A stretch of DNA of 64,000 nt from DASUBV01 sp963822485 (GTDB lineage Bacteria; Actinomycetota; Actinomycetes; Streptosporangiales; Streptosporangiaceae). Under the pieces are notes generated by a model that did no database searches, was not told the DNA's origin, and saw nothing but the letters and a program-made list of their open reading frames with translations. Both the position numbers and the translations under genes were made by a program. The stretch covers positions 62,001-126,000 of the forward strand of contig CAWGHW010000011.1 of assembly GCA_963822485.1 (NCBI GenBank), written 5' to 3'. This document shows positions 54,520 to 63,594 of this stretch, piece by piece. Numbering within the stretch: the stretch's first letter is position 1; each line of letters begins with the position of its first letter.

Positions 54520-54714
54520 ATGCCGAAGATGAAGACGCACAGCGGATCCAACAAGCGGTTCCGGCTGACGGGCACGGGCAAGGTCATGCGCCGCCGGGCC
54601 AACCGGAAGCACCTGCTCGAGCACAAGCCGAGCTCGCGGACCCGGCGCCTCAAGCCCGAGGTCGTGCTCGCGCCCGCCGACACCAAGAAGATCAAGCGAC
54701 TGCTGGGAAAGTGA
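54520..54714 (+). CDS. rpmI: 50S ribosomal protein L35
   Basis: 64 residues, MPKMKTHSGSNKRFRLTGTG to the KKIKRLLGK end, exact family length. ATG 54520 is chosen over an in-frame ATG at 54478 because the family begins with MPKMKTHSG and GGAG lies upstream. Middle gene of infC-rpmI-rplT. Confidence 0.96.
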   Translation: MPKMKTHSGSNKRFRLTGTGKVMRRRANRKHLLEHKPSSRTRRLKPEVVLAPADTKKIKRLLGK

Positions 54715-54751
54715 CCCGGCCCGCCACTAACGGAAGCAGGGAGTCGAACTA

Positions 54752-55132
54752 ATGGCACGCGTGAAGCGGGCTGTCAATGCTCACAAGAAGCGCAGGGTCG
54801 TCCTCGAGCGGGCGAGCGGCTACCGGGGCCAGCGGTCCCGGCTGTACCGCAAGGCCAAGGAGCAGTCCCTGCACTCCATGACCTACGCCTACCGCGACCG
54901 CAAGGATCGCAAGGGCGCGTTCCGGCGGCTGTGGATCCAGCGGATCAACGCCGCCGCCAGGGCCGAGGGCATGACCTATAACCGGTTCATCCAGGGCCTG
55001 AAGATCGCTGGCGTCGAGGTCGACCGGCGGATGCTGGCCGAGCTGGCCGTCGCCGACCCGCAGGCCTTCACCGCGCTGGTCGAGGTGGCGCGTCAGGCGC
55101 TGCCCGCCGACCTGGGCACCGCCGCTGCCTGA
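54752..55132 (+). CDS. rplT: 50S ribosomal protein L20
   Basis: 126 residues. Begins ARVKRAVNAHKKRRVVLERA and includes SLHSMTYAYRDRKDRKGAFR and LWIQRINAAARAEGMTYNRF, all diagnostic. In some bacteria L20 represses this operon by binding the leader RNA, relevant to the structures upstream of infC and rpmI. Intact, 37 bases after rpmI. Confidence 0.97.
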   Translation: MARVKRAVNAHKKRRVVLERASGYRGQRSRLYRKAKEQSLHSMTYAYRDRKDRKGAFRRLWIQRINAAARAEGMTYNRFIQGLKIAGVEVDRRMLAELAVADPQAFTALVEVARQALPADLGTAAA

Positions 55133-55139
55133 TCACCAG

Positions 55140-56048
55140 GTGCGTGACCGCCCGCTGCGTGACGAGCGGCGGGCCCCCGCGACGACCGCCGAGGTAACCA
55201 GCATCAGGTCGCCGCGGGTGAAGGCCGCCCGGCAGCTGGCCAAGCGGGCCTTCCGTGAGCGCTCGCGGTCCTTCCTCGCGGAGGGACCGCAGGCGGTGCG
55301 GGAGGCGCTGGGCCGGCCGGGCGTGCTGACCGAGCTGTTCGCGACCAGCGCCGCCAGGGATCGCCACGGCGACGTGGTCGAGGCGGCCGTCGCGCTGGGC
55401 GTGCCGGTCCACCTGGTCAGCGGCGAGGTCATGACCGAGCTGGCCCAGACGGTGACCCCGCAGGGCCTGCTCGGCGTCTGCCGGTTCATCGACGTGTCGC
55501 TGGCCGAGCTGCTGGCCAGCTCGCCGCGGCTGGTGGCGGTGCTGGCCAACGTGCGCGACCCCGGCAACGCCGGGACCGTGCTCCGCACCGCCGACGCCGC
55601 CGGGGCCGAGGGCGTGATCTTCACCTCGGCCTCCGTCGACCCGTACAACAGCAAGTGCGTCCGCTCCTCGGCCGGCAGCCTGTTCCACGTGCCGGTGGTG
55701 GCCGGGCCCGAGCCCGGCGAGGTGGCCGCGGCGCTGCGCGGTGCCGGGCTGCGGCTGCTGGCCGCCGACGGCGCCGCGGACCAGGTGCTGGACCCCGGCG
55801 GCGCGAACGAGTGGCTGGCCGGCCCGACCGCCTGGCTGTTCGGCAACGAGGCCTGGGGCCTGCCCGCTGACCTGCTGGCGCTGGCCGACCTGGCCGTCGC
55901 GGTGCCCATCTACGGCCGGGCCGAGAGCCTCAACCTGGCCGCGGCCGCGGCCGTCTGCCTGTACGCGTCGGCCGGGTCCCTCTATCCGTCGGCCGCGCGG
56001 CCGACCGCGGAGCGCGATGCCGCGCGGCAGCGCGCGGAGCGGGACTGA
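55140..56048 (+). CDS. TrmH/SpoU-family rRNA/tRNA 2'-O-methyltransferase
   Basis: SPOUT enzyme with a substrate-binding N-domain and the knotted SAM domain. Motif 1 is NVRDPGNAGTVLRTADAAGA, motif 2 WLFGNEAWGLP, motif 3 VPIYGRAESLNLAAAAAVCLY. 302 residues. GTG 55140 starts seven bases after the rplT stop; an operon with the ribosomal genes fits an RNA-modifying role. The target base is unknown (23S rRNA is likely by position). Confidence 0.9.
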   Translation: MRDRPLRDERRAPATTAEVTSIRSPRVKAARQLAKRAFRERSRSFLAEGPQAVREALGRPGVLTELFATSAARDRHGDVVEAAVALGVPVHLVSGEVMTELAQTVTPQGLLGVCRFIDVSLAELLASSPRLVAVLANVRDPGNAGTVLRTADAAGAEGVIFTSASVDPYNSKCVRSSAGSLFHVPVVAGPEPGEVAAALRGAGLRLLAADGAADQVLDPGGANEWLAGPTAWLFGNEAWGLPADLLALADLAVAVPIYGRAESLNLAAAAAVCLYASAGSLYPSAARPTAERDAARQRAERD

Positions 56049-56360
56049 GACCATCGTTTCTGAGACTGCGTCGCTCGGTTCTGAGACTGTGTCGCGCCCC
56101 GTGACACTCCTGGTCAGACCGACACAGACGGCGCAGTCAGGTGAAATTCTGCAACCGTTTGCCGCTTTGGCTACTCCTGGGGTGCCACACCACCGGCCGG
56201 GCACGCTAGAGTCTGATCACGTTGCGTCATTGGTGACCCCGGTCAGGGTCACGGTGTGGTGGCCGGATGACGCGGCGGTGCCAGCCCGCGGGTAACCCCC
56301 GGATCCGCGGAGCGGCAGCTGGGTCCTGCCGGGGGAGTGGGCCCCGGAGGCGGCGGACAG

Positions 56361-57506
56361 GTGAACGGGATGGTGTCGGGTCAGGCGAGTGTCCCGGCGG
56401 GCGTGCCCGCGGCGGCCTCGGATCCCTTCGGCGTCGCGGTCGACCCCGACGACATTCCCGACGGGCTGATCGTCGCCGACCAGGGCGGGCGGATCACCGT
56501 CTTCAACCGCGCGGCCGCCCGGCTGACCGGTATCAGCCCCGCCGAGGCCATCGGCCACGACATCCGCCTGGTGCTGCCGCTCCAGGACGCCGAAGAGCGC
56601 TGCTGGTGGACCAAGACCCAGCCCTACGGCGGCCTGACCACCCGCACCCGCCACCCGGAGTGCTCGCTGTTCCTGCCCGACGGCACCGAGCTGCTGGTGT
56701 GCGTGGGCTACGTGCGCAGCCCGCGCTGCGGCCCGCGCGAGGACTGGCACCGCGAGCCGGGCGCCGTCCGCCGCATCATGATCACGATCCGCGGCACCGA
56801 GCAGCGAACCCGCCTCGAGCGCAGCCGGGCCGACCTGGTCTCCACCGTCGCCCACGAGCTGCGCTCCCCGCTGACCAGCGTCAAGGGATTCACGGCCACG
56901 CTGCTGGCCAAGTGGCCCCGGTTCACCGACGACCAGAAAGTGGTCATGCTGGAGACGGTCAACTCGGACGCCGACCGGGTGACCCGGCTGATCACCGAGC
57001 TGCTGGACGTGTCACGGATCGAGGCCGGGCGCATCGAGGTGCACCGCGAGCTGGTCGACATCCCGGCCCGGGTGCGCAAGGTCATCAGCGGCCGGGTCGC
57101 GGCGGGCGACCCCGAGGACCGGTTCCGCATCGAGGCGGCCGCTGACCTGCCCGAGACCTGGCTGGACGGCGACAAGGTCGACCAGATCCTGGCCAACCTG
57201 ATCGAGAACGCCATCCGGCACGGTGCTGGTACGGTTACAACTGTGGTGGAGCCGGTCGTGGTGGCGGGTACTCCTGGGGTGGCGGTATCCGTCTGCGACC
57301 AGGGGCCTGGCATCGCGCCCGAGATGGCTTCGCGTGTCTTCCGCCGGTTCTGGCGGGCCAAGCGGCGTGGCGGCGCTGGCCTCGGGCTGTTCATCGTGAA
57401 GGGCCTGGTGGAGGCGCACGGCGGGACCATCGAGGTGGGCCAGGCCGACTGCGGCGGTGCGGCGTTCCGATTTACCATGCCCGCCGTCAAGCCTGACTTC
57501 GGCTGA
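56361..57506 (+). CDS. PAS-domain sensor histidine kinase
   Basis: About 381 residues, no membrane span. PAS domain (IPDGLIVADQGGRITVFNRA, ARLTGISPAEAIG), then HisKA with the phospho-His in STVAHELRSPLTSVKGF. The HATPase domain has N-box NLIENAIRHG, G1 CDQGPGI and G2 GAGLGLFIVKGLVEAHGG. No response regulator gene is adjacent, so it is an orphan or acts on a distant partner. The start GTG 56361 has GGAGG nine bases upstream; GTG 56337 is an alternative. It sits between a methyltransferase and pheS, conserved in several actinomycetes. Confidence 0.88.
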   Translation: MNGMVSGQASVPAGVPAAASDPFGVAVDPDDIPDGLIVADQGGRITVFNRAAARLTGISPAEAIGHDIRLVLPLQDAEERCWWTKTQPYGGLTTRTRHPECSLFLPDGTELLVCVGYVRSPRCGPREDWHREPGAVRRIMITIRGTEQRTRLERSRADLVSTVAHELRSPLTSVKGFTATLLAKWPRFTDDQKVVMLETVNSDADRVTRLITELLDVSRIEAGRIEVHRELVDIPARVRKVISGRVAAGDPEDRFRIEAAADLPETWLDGDKVDQILANLIENAIRHGAGTVTTVVEPVVVAGTPGVAVSVCDQGPGIAPEMASRVFRRFWRAKRRGGAGLGLFIVKGLVEAHGGTIEVGQADCGGAAFRFTMPAVKPDFG

Positions 57507-57677
57507 CTGGCGGGCCGCAGGCAGCTGCTCCCTGGCCGCCTGGCTGCTGAGCGAGAGCCCGGCGGGTCACCGGACCACCGGGGCCGTGGGGGTAGTCCTG
57601 ACGTGGCGATGGCACGCGTGGCGGATGGCCGCGCGGGCTCCGATGACATTTTGCTGACCGCAGGAGAGTAGACCGCG

Positions 57678-58799
57678 ATGTCCGCACCGAATAAGACCTA
57701 CGACCCGGTGGAGGTGGCGGCGCTGGCCCCGGATGAGGTACAGCGCATGACCGACGCGGCGCTGGCCGCGATCGGCGCCGCGTCGACCCTGGACGAGCTG
57801 AAGGCGGCCCGGCTGGCGCACGCCGGTGACCGCGCGCCCATCGCCCTGGCCAACGCCGAGATCGGCGCGCTGCCGCCCGCCGCGCGGGCCGAGGCCGGCA
57901 AGCGGGTCGGCGCGGCCAGGGCCGCGATCCGGCAGGCGCTCACCGAGCGGCAGGCCGAGCTGGAGGCCGAGCGCGACCGGCGGGTGCTGGTCGAGGAGGC
58001 CGTTGACGTCACGCTGCCGTGGGACCGGCAGCCGGCCGGGGCCAGGCACCCGGTGACCACCGTCGCCGAGCGGCTGACCGACGTCTTCGTGAACATGGGC
58101 TACGAGGTCGCCGAGGGCCCCGAGGTCGAAGACGAGTGGTACAACTTCGACGCCCTGAACTTCCCGCCGGACCACCCGGCGCGGGAGATGTACGACACCA
58201 TCTTCGTGGCCGCGCCCGACGGCAGCGAGCGGTCCGGCGTCGTGCTGCGCACCCACACCTCGCCGGTGCAGATCCGGGCCATGCTGAACCGGCCGCTGCC
58301 GCTCTACGTGGTCAGCCCGGGCAAGTGCTTCCGCACCGACACGCTGGACGCCACGCACAGCCCGGTCTTCCACCAGATCGAGTGCCTGGCCGTGGATGAG
58401 GGCCTGACCATGGCCGACCTGCGCGGCGCGATCCGCGCGTTCGTCGACGCCATGTTCGGCGAGGGGCTGCGGACCCGGCTGCGGCCGGACTACTTCCCGT
58501 TCACCGAGCCGTCCGCCGACGTGTCCATGGAGTGCCACGTCTGCCGCGGCGCCTCCACCCGGCCGGGCGGGGCGCCCTGCCGGGTGTGCCGGTCGCAGGG
58601 CTGGATCGAGATCGCCGGCTGCGGCATGGTCAACCCCCGGGTGCTGGTGGCCTGCGGCATCGACCCGGACCGGTACAGCGGGTTCGCCTTCGGCCTGGGC
58701 ATCGAGCGCTCGCTGATGATCCGCGACGGGGTGACCGACATCCGGGACACCCTCGAGGGTGACGTGCGGTTCAGCCGGGCATTCGGAATGGAGGCGTAA
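57678..58799 (+). CDS. pheS: Phenylalanine--tRNA ligase alpha subunit
   Basis: 373 residues: N-terminal coiled coil (AEAGKRVGAARAAIRQALTE) and class II core with RTHTSPVQIRAML, YVVSPGKCFRTDTLDATHSP, FTEPSADVSMEC and GFAFGLGIERSLMI. ATG with GGAGAG upstream. The stop TAA overlaps the pheT ATG (TAATG). No T-box leader was recognised. Confidence 0.96.
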   Translation: MSAPNKTYDPVEVAALAPDEVQRMTDAALAAIGAASTLDELKAARLAHAGDRAPIALANAEIGALPPAARAEAGKRVGAARAAIRQALTERQAELEAERDRRVLVEEAVDVTLPWDRQPAGARHPVTTVAERLTDVFVNMGYEVAEGPEVEDEWYNFDALNFPPDHPAREMYDTIFVAAPDGSERSGVVLRTHTSPVQIRAMLNRPLPLYVVSPGKCFRTDTLDATHSPVFHQIECLAVDEGLTMADLRGAIRAFVDAMFGEGLRTRLRPDYFPFTEPSADVSMECHVCRGASTRPGGAPCRVCRSQGWIEIAGCGMVNPRVLVACGIDPDRYSGFAFGLGIERSLMIRDGVTDIRDTLEGDVRFSRAFGMEA

Positions 58800-61428
58800 T
58801 GCGGATTCCCCTGTCCTGGCTGCTGGAGTACGCGGCGATCGGGTCCGGCGGCGTCGACGGCGCGGACGTTGACAGCGTGGACGCCGACGACGTGGCCCGG
58901 CGGCTGACCGCGTGCGGCCTGGAGGTCGAGTCCGTCGAGCGCGTCGGCTACGACATCACCGGCGTGGTGGTGGCCGAGGTGCTCGAGGTCGAGGAGCTGA
59001 CCGGCTTCCGCAAGCCCGTCCGGTACTGCCAGGTCTCCACCGGCGACGGCCAGGAGCGGCACGTCATCTGCGGGGCGACCAACTTCTCGGCCGGCGACCG
59101 GGTGCCGCTGGCGCTGCCGGGCGCCACGCTGCCCGGCGGGTTCGAGATCGGGGCCCGCAAGACCTACGGGAAGATCTCCGAGGGGATGATCTGCTCCGCG
59201 GCCGAGCTGGCCCTGGGCGATGATCACTCGGGCATCATGGTGCTTGCCCCAGACGCGCCCCTGGGTACCGACTTCGTTGCGTACGGTGGCCTGCGCGACA
59301 TTGTTATGGATGTCAATGTCACCCCGGATAAGGGGTATGCGCTGTCGGTCCGCGGCGTGGCCAGGGAGCTGGCCATCTCCTACGGCGCCGCGTACACCGA
59401 CCCGGCGGATACGGGCCTGCCGCCGTACGTGAACCGGATCTCCGACGAGGTCTGGCCGGCCAGCATCGAGGACCCGACGGCCTGTGACCGGTTCGTGCTG
59501 CGCGAGGTGCGCGGCATCGACCCGGCCGTGCGGACCCCGCTGCGCATGCTGGTCCGGCTGGCCAGGGCCGGGCAGCGCAGCGTGTCGCTGGCCGTGGACG
59601 TCACCAACTACCTGATGCTGGAGCTCGGCCAGCCGCTGCACGCGTTCGACCGGGACCGGCTGACCGGGCCGATCGTGGTGCGCCGGGCCCGGCCGGGGGA
59701 GCGGCTGGAGACGCTGGACCACGTGGTCCGCGACCTGGACCCCGAGGACATCCTGATCACCGACGACTCGGGGCCGATCTCGCTGGCCGGCACCATGGGC
59801 GGGCTGGCCACCGAGGTCACCGGGTCCTCGCGCGAGCTGGTCATCGAGGCCGCGCACTTCTCGGCCCGCGGCACGGCCCGGATGAGCCGGCGGCACAAGC
59901 TCGGCTCGGAGGCCTCGGCCCGGTTCGAGCGCGGCGTGGATCACGAGCTCCAGCTGCGCGCCTCGGCCAGGGCCGTGGCCCTGCTCAGCGAGCTGGCGGG
60001 CGGCCTGGTGGTCGAGGGCTGCTCCTACGCCAGCGCGCCCATCGGGGAGGTCTCCATCGTGATGGGCGCCGACTACCCCGATCAGGTGGCCGGCATGGTC
60101 TACGGGCTCGGCACCGTGATCCGGCGGCTGGAGCAGGTCGGCTGCGACGTCATCCAGACCGCCGTCGGCACGCCCGAGGCCGCGGCGGCCGCGGACGGCG
60201 CCGGCGCGCACGCCCGCCACGACCACGGCCGGCACGACCGGTCCGGGAGCGTGCTCACGGTGGTGCCGCCGTCCTGGCGGCCCGACCTGACCGACCCGGC
60301 CGACCTGGCCGAGGAGGTCATCCGGCTGGAGGGCTACGAGCAGATCCCGGTCCGCGCGCCGCGCGCCGCGGCCGGCCGGGGGCTGACCGAGCGGCAGCGG
60401 CTGCGGCGTACCACCGGGCGCTCGCTGGCCGCCACTGGCTTCGTCGAGGCCATCAGCTACCCGTTCGTGTCGCCCGCCGACTTCGACCGGCTGCTGCTGC
60501 CCGCCGATGACCCGCGGCGCGAGGCGCTGGCCCTGGCCAACCCGCTCAGCGACGACGAGCCGCTGCTGCGCACCGTGCTGCTGCCCGGCTTGCTGCGGGT
60601 GCTCGGGCGCAACATCGGCCGCGGCTTCACCGACCTGGGGCTGTTCGAGACCGGGCTGGTGTTCCGGCCCGGCCCCGACGGACCGAAGGTCGCGCCCATG
60701 CCGGGCGTGGACCAGGCGCCCAGCCCCGAGATGCAGGGCCAGCTCGAGGCCGCGCTCCCCGACCAGCCGCTGCACCTGGCCGTGGTGCTGGCCGGCGACC
60801 GCGAGCTGTCCGGCTGGTGGGGCCCCGGCCGGCGGGCCGGATGGCAGGACGCCATCGAGGCCGCCCGGCAGGTGCTCGAGGTCAGCCGGGTGTCGTTCTC
60901 GGTCCGCGCCGAGCAGGAGGAGCCGTGGCACCCCGGCCGCTGCGCCGCGCTGATCGTGCACGGCGAGGGCGGTCACGAGTGGCTGGCCGGGCATGCCGGC
61001 GAGCTGCACCCGCGGGTGACGGCGGCGTTCGGGCTGCCCGCCCGGACCGCTGCCGCGGAGCTGGACATGTCGGTGATCGAGACGGCCGCCGGGCTGCTCG
61101 GCCCGGTGCAGGCCCCGGAGATCTCCGGCTACCCGGTCGCCACCCAGGACGTCGCGCTGATCGTGGCCGACACGGTGCCCGCCGGCGACGTGGCCGCCGC
61201 GCTGACCGCCGGCGCGCGGCGGGCGCGGGGGACATCGCGCTGGAGGACCTCCGGCTGTTCGACGTCTACACCGGCGACCAGGTCGGCGAGGGGCGCAAGT
61301 CCCTGGCCTACACCCTGCGGTTCCGGGCCCCGGACCGCACCCTCACCGCCGACGAGGCCAGCCAGGCCCGCGAGGCGGCGGTCGCCGAGGCCGCCCGCCG
61401 CACCGGCGCCGTCCTCCGCAGCTCATAG
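58799..61428 (+). CDS. pheT: Phenylalanine--tRNA ligase beta subunit (one frameshift)
   Basis: Domains in order: EMAP-like tRNA-binding (RYCQVSTGDGQERHVICGA), B3/B4 editing domain, B5 (VVPPSWRPDLTDPADLAEEV, IRLEGYEQIPVR), catalytic-like core (LANPLSDDEPLLRTVLLPGLL), and the C-terminal anticodon-binding FDX domain. The last domain (DIALEDLRLFDVYTGDQVGE, GRKSLAYTLRFRAPDRTLT) is in another frame after an indel near 61222, and ends at 61428. Uncorrected, the frame would run on to 61516 through the terminator. Confidence 0.92.
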
Positions 61429-61470
61429 CCCGCCCGTCTGCCCCGCGAGCAACCGCCCCCGCTCCAAGAT

Positions 61471-61530
61471 CGGGTTGTGGGTGCTTCGTTACCTACAGCG
61501 GGGTGTAGGTAACTAAGCACCCACAACCCG
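61471..61530. terminator. Long bidirectional hairpin after pheT
   Basis: CGGGTTGTGGGTGCTTCGTT(ACCTACA) - GCGGGG - TGTAGGTAACTAAGCACCCA(CAACCCG): 27-bp stem with a single mismatch. Located between convergent pheT and the lipoprotein gene. Confidence 0.85.
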
Positions 61531-61728
61531 CCTGCCACCCTGCCGCGCCGGGTCGGCCCCGCCGGCCCTCGCCGCCGCCCTCAGCAGCACCAGTAGCCAC
61601 ATCAGCATCAAGATCGCTTGTGGATGTACCCGCAACGGAGGGGTCATCGTGCGCTGCACCAGGCGCACCCTGGGTCACAGGGTGCGCAAGGCCTCGGGGC
61701 GCAGGGCTGTCCGGGTGAGGCGGGCCGG

Positions 61729-62160
61729 TTAGCTGGGGGTGGGGAGGACGGCCAGGATCTCGGCGCCGTCGCGGGTGCAGCGGGAGGCCCGGCCCGTCTT
61801 GAGCACCTCGGGCGTCGGGTAGACGCGGCACTGCCAGCCGCCGACGTTCACCGGACCGCCGCCGCCCGCCCCGGGGCCCTTGCCGTCGAGGATCGCCTTG
61901 CGGTACTGGTGCTCCACGGACATGGCCGCCGGGCAGCCAATCTGACCCTTGGTGATCTCCACCTTGACCGGCACGTTGGCGGGCGTGCGGGCGGTGCCGC
62001 ACTGGGTGGCCGTCGGCGTGTGCGTGCCGCCACTGGCCGTCTTGTGCCCGGACGGGCCGCAGGCCGCGGCGGCGAGGCCGACCGCCGTGACCAGCAAGGC
62101 AAGCCTGAGCGGCACCGGGAGCCGCAGGGAAACGTCGCTCAGGGACCAGCGCGGATGCAT
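61729..62160 (-). CDS. Small secreted lipoprotein, unknown function
   Basis: 143 residues. A lipoprotein signal: basic/hydrophobic start then VTAVGLAAAAC with the lipobox Cys near residue 35. The mature part contains CGTARTPANVPVKVEITKG, CPAAMSVEHQYRKAIL and WQCRVYPTPEV, with paired Cys residues that could form disulfides. ATG 62160 is preferred because GGAAGGGAG lies upstream; a longer in-frame ATG start has no signal. A lineage-type lipoprotein next to arg genes; no role can be assigned. Confidence 0.78.
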   Translation of the reverse strand: MHPRWSLSDVSLRLPVPLRLALLVTAVGLAAAACGPSGHKTASGGTHTPTATQCGTARTPANVPVKVEITKGQIGCPAAMSVEHQYRKAILDGKGPGAGGGGPVNVGGWQCRVYPTPEVLKTGRASRCTRDGAEILAVLPTPS

Positions 62161-62250
62161 GTGCGATCTCCCTTCCGGGGGATCATCATGCCGTCTCGGC
62201 TCGCGCAGGCCCAACCCGGCCTGGATAACCGCCATGACGCCCCGTCCCCA

Positions 62251-62288
62251 GGTTTGCATATTCACAACGACCATTGCATACTAATTCA
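62251..62288. promoter_or_regulatory. Putative ArgR operator / promoter region
   Basis: The only AT-rich patch between divergent genes. It has two TTGCATA half-sites 20 bp apart (62254-62260 and 62274-62280) followed by CTAATTCA. This resembles the TGCAT-rich ARG boxes reported upstream of streptomycete argC. Assignment is by resemblance only. Confidence 0.4.
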
Positions 62289-62356
62289 GCAACGCGGCAG
62301 TCGTGGCCACGCGGCTGTCCCGGTCACGCGGCCGTCGAGCAGCGTGACCGTCGGGG

Positions 62357-62404
62357 CAGCGTGCTCGCCGGGCAGCGTGCTCGCCGGACAGCGTGCTCGC
62401 CGGG
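62357..62404. repeat. 16-bp tandem repeat in argC leader
   Basis: Three consecutive copies of CAGCGTGCTCGCCGG(G/A), non-coding, between the putative operator and argC. Confidence 0.85.
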
Positions 62405-62496
62405 CGGCGGGACCGTCGAAGCGGGCTGGCCGACCGGGCAGCCCGCGCGGCGAGCGGAAAACGGCAGACGGATAGCGGCGGATAGCGGGAGGGTGC

Positions 62497-63594
62497 ATGG
62501 GCGCGCGGGTCGCGGTGGCCGGGGCGAGCGGGTACGCCGGCGGGGAATTGCTCCGCCTGCTGGCCGGGCACCCGGACCTGGAGATCGGCCCGGTCACGGC
62601 GGACAGCAGCGCGGGCCAGCCCGTCGGCGCGGTGCACGCGCACCTGGCCGGGGTGCCCGCGCTGGCCGGGCGGGTGTTCGAGCCGCATGAGAGGTCCCGG
62701 CTGGACGGCTGCGACCTGGTCTTCGCGGCGCTGCCCGCCGGGCAGTCGGCCGCGCTGGCGGCCAGCATCCCGGCCGGGGCCAAGGTCGTGGACCTGGGGC
62801 CGGACTTCCGGCTGGCCGATCCGGAGGCCTGGGCCCGGCACTACGGCGGCGAGCACGCCGGCCGCTGGGTCACCGGGCTGCCGGAACTGCCGGGCCTGCG
62901 CGAGCGGGTCAGCGCGGCCGACCGGGTAGCGGCGCCGGGCTGTTACGCCACGGCCGCGATCCTGGCCCTGGTCCCGGTGGTGGCGGCGGGCCTGGCCCAG
63001 CCGCAGGACATCGTGGTCGTCGCGGCCTCGGGCACCTCGGGCGCGGGCCGGTCGCTGCGGGCCAGCCTGCTGGCCAGCGAGGTCATGGGGTCGATGTCGG
63101 CCTACCAGGTCGGCGGCACGCACCGGCACACGGCCGAGATCGAGCAGGCCCTGGCCGAGATCAGCCAGACCCGGACCAGCCAGACCGGGAACAGCCAGGC
63201 CGGGAACAGCCAGGCCGGGAACGGTCCGGTGACGGTGTCGTTTACCCCGGTCCTGGCGCCGATGCCGCGCGGCATCCTGGCCACCTGCACCGCCCGGCTG
63301 GCCGATCCGTCCACCGGCACCGAAGAACTCCGCGCCGCGCTGACCGCCGCCTACCAGGGCGAGCCGTTCGTGACCGTGCTGCCCGAGGGTTCCTGGCCGG
63401 TCACCGCCGCCGTGGCCGGCTCCAACGGCGTGCACCTGCAGGCCGTCGCCGACCCGCGGGCCGGGCGGGCCGTGGTCGTGGCCGCCATCGACAACCTGGG
63501 TAAGGGCGCGGCCGGCCAGGCCGTGCAGAACGCCAACCTGATGCTCGGCCTGCCGGAGACGGCCGGCCTGACTGTGAGCGGAGTCGCCCCGTGA
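62497..63594 (+). CDS. argC: N-acetyl-gamma-glutamyl-phosphate reductase
   Basis: Third step of arginine synthesis. Rossmann start VAVAGASGYAGGELLRLLAG, LPAGQSAAL, DLGPDFRL, catalytic Cys in VAAPGCYATAAIL, and GGTHRHTAEIEQAL with the catalytic His. 365 residues; the excess over about 345 is a 20-residue insert (about 223-242, SQAGN units from a 15-bp repeat) placed just before VTVSFTPVLAPM. ATG start. The stop nearly abuts argJ. Confidence 0.95.
   Translation: MGARVAVAGASGYAGGELLRLLAGHPDLEIGPVTADSSAGQPVGAVHAHLAGVPALAGRVFEPHERSRLDGCDLVFAALPAGQSAALAASIPAGAKVVDLGPDFRLADPEAWARHYGGEHAGRWVTGLPELPGLRERVSAADRVAAPGCYATAAILALVPVVAAGLAQPQDIVVVAASGTSGAGRSLRASLLASEVMGSMSAYQVGGTHRHTAEIEQALAEISQTRTSQTGNSQAGNSQAGNGPVTVSFTPVLAPMPRGILATCTARLADPSTGTEELRAALTAAYQGEPFVTVLPEGSWPVTAAVAGSNGVHLQAVADPRAGRAVVVAAIDNLGKGAAGQAVQNANLMLGLPETAGLTVSGVAP
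63163..63222 (+). repeat. 15-bp tandem repeat inside argC
   Basis: Four units of AGCCAGGCCGGGAAC type (the last two identical), in frame, encoding SQAGN/SQTGN pentapeptides. Confidence 0.9.

Noticed and set aside
58490..61009. An 839-codon minus-strand frame opposite pheS/pheT
   Set aside because: Shadow of pheT; no motifs.
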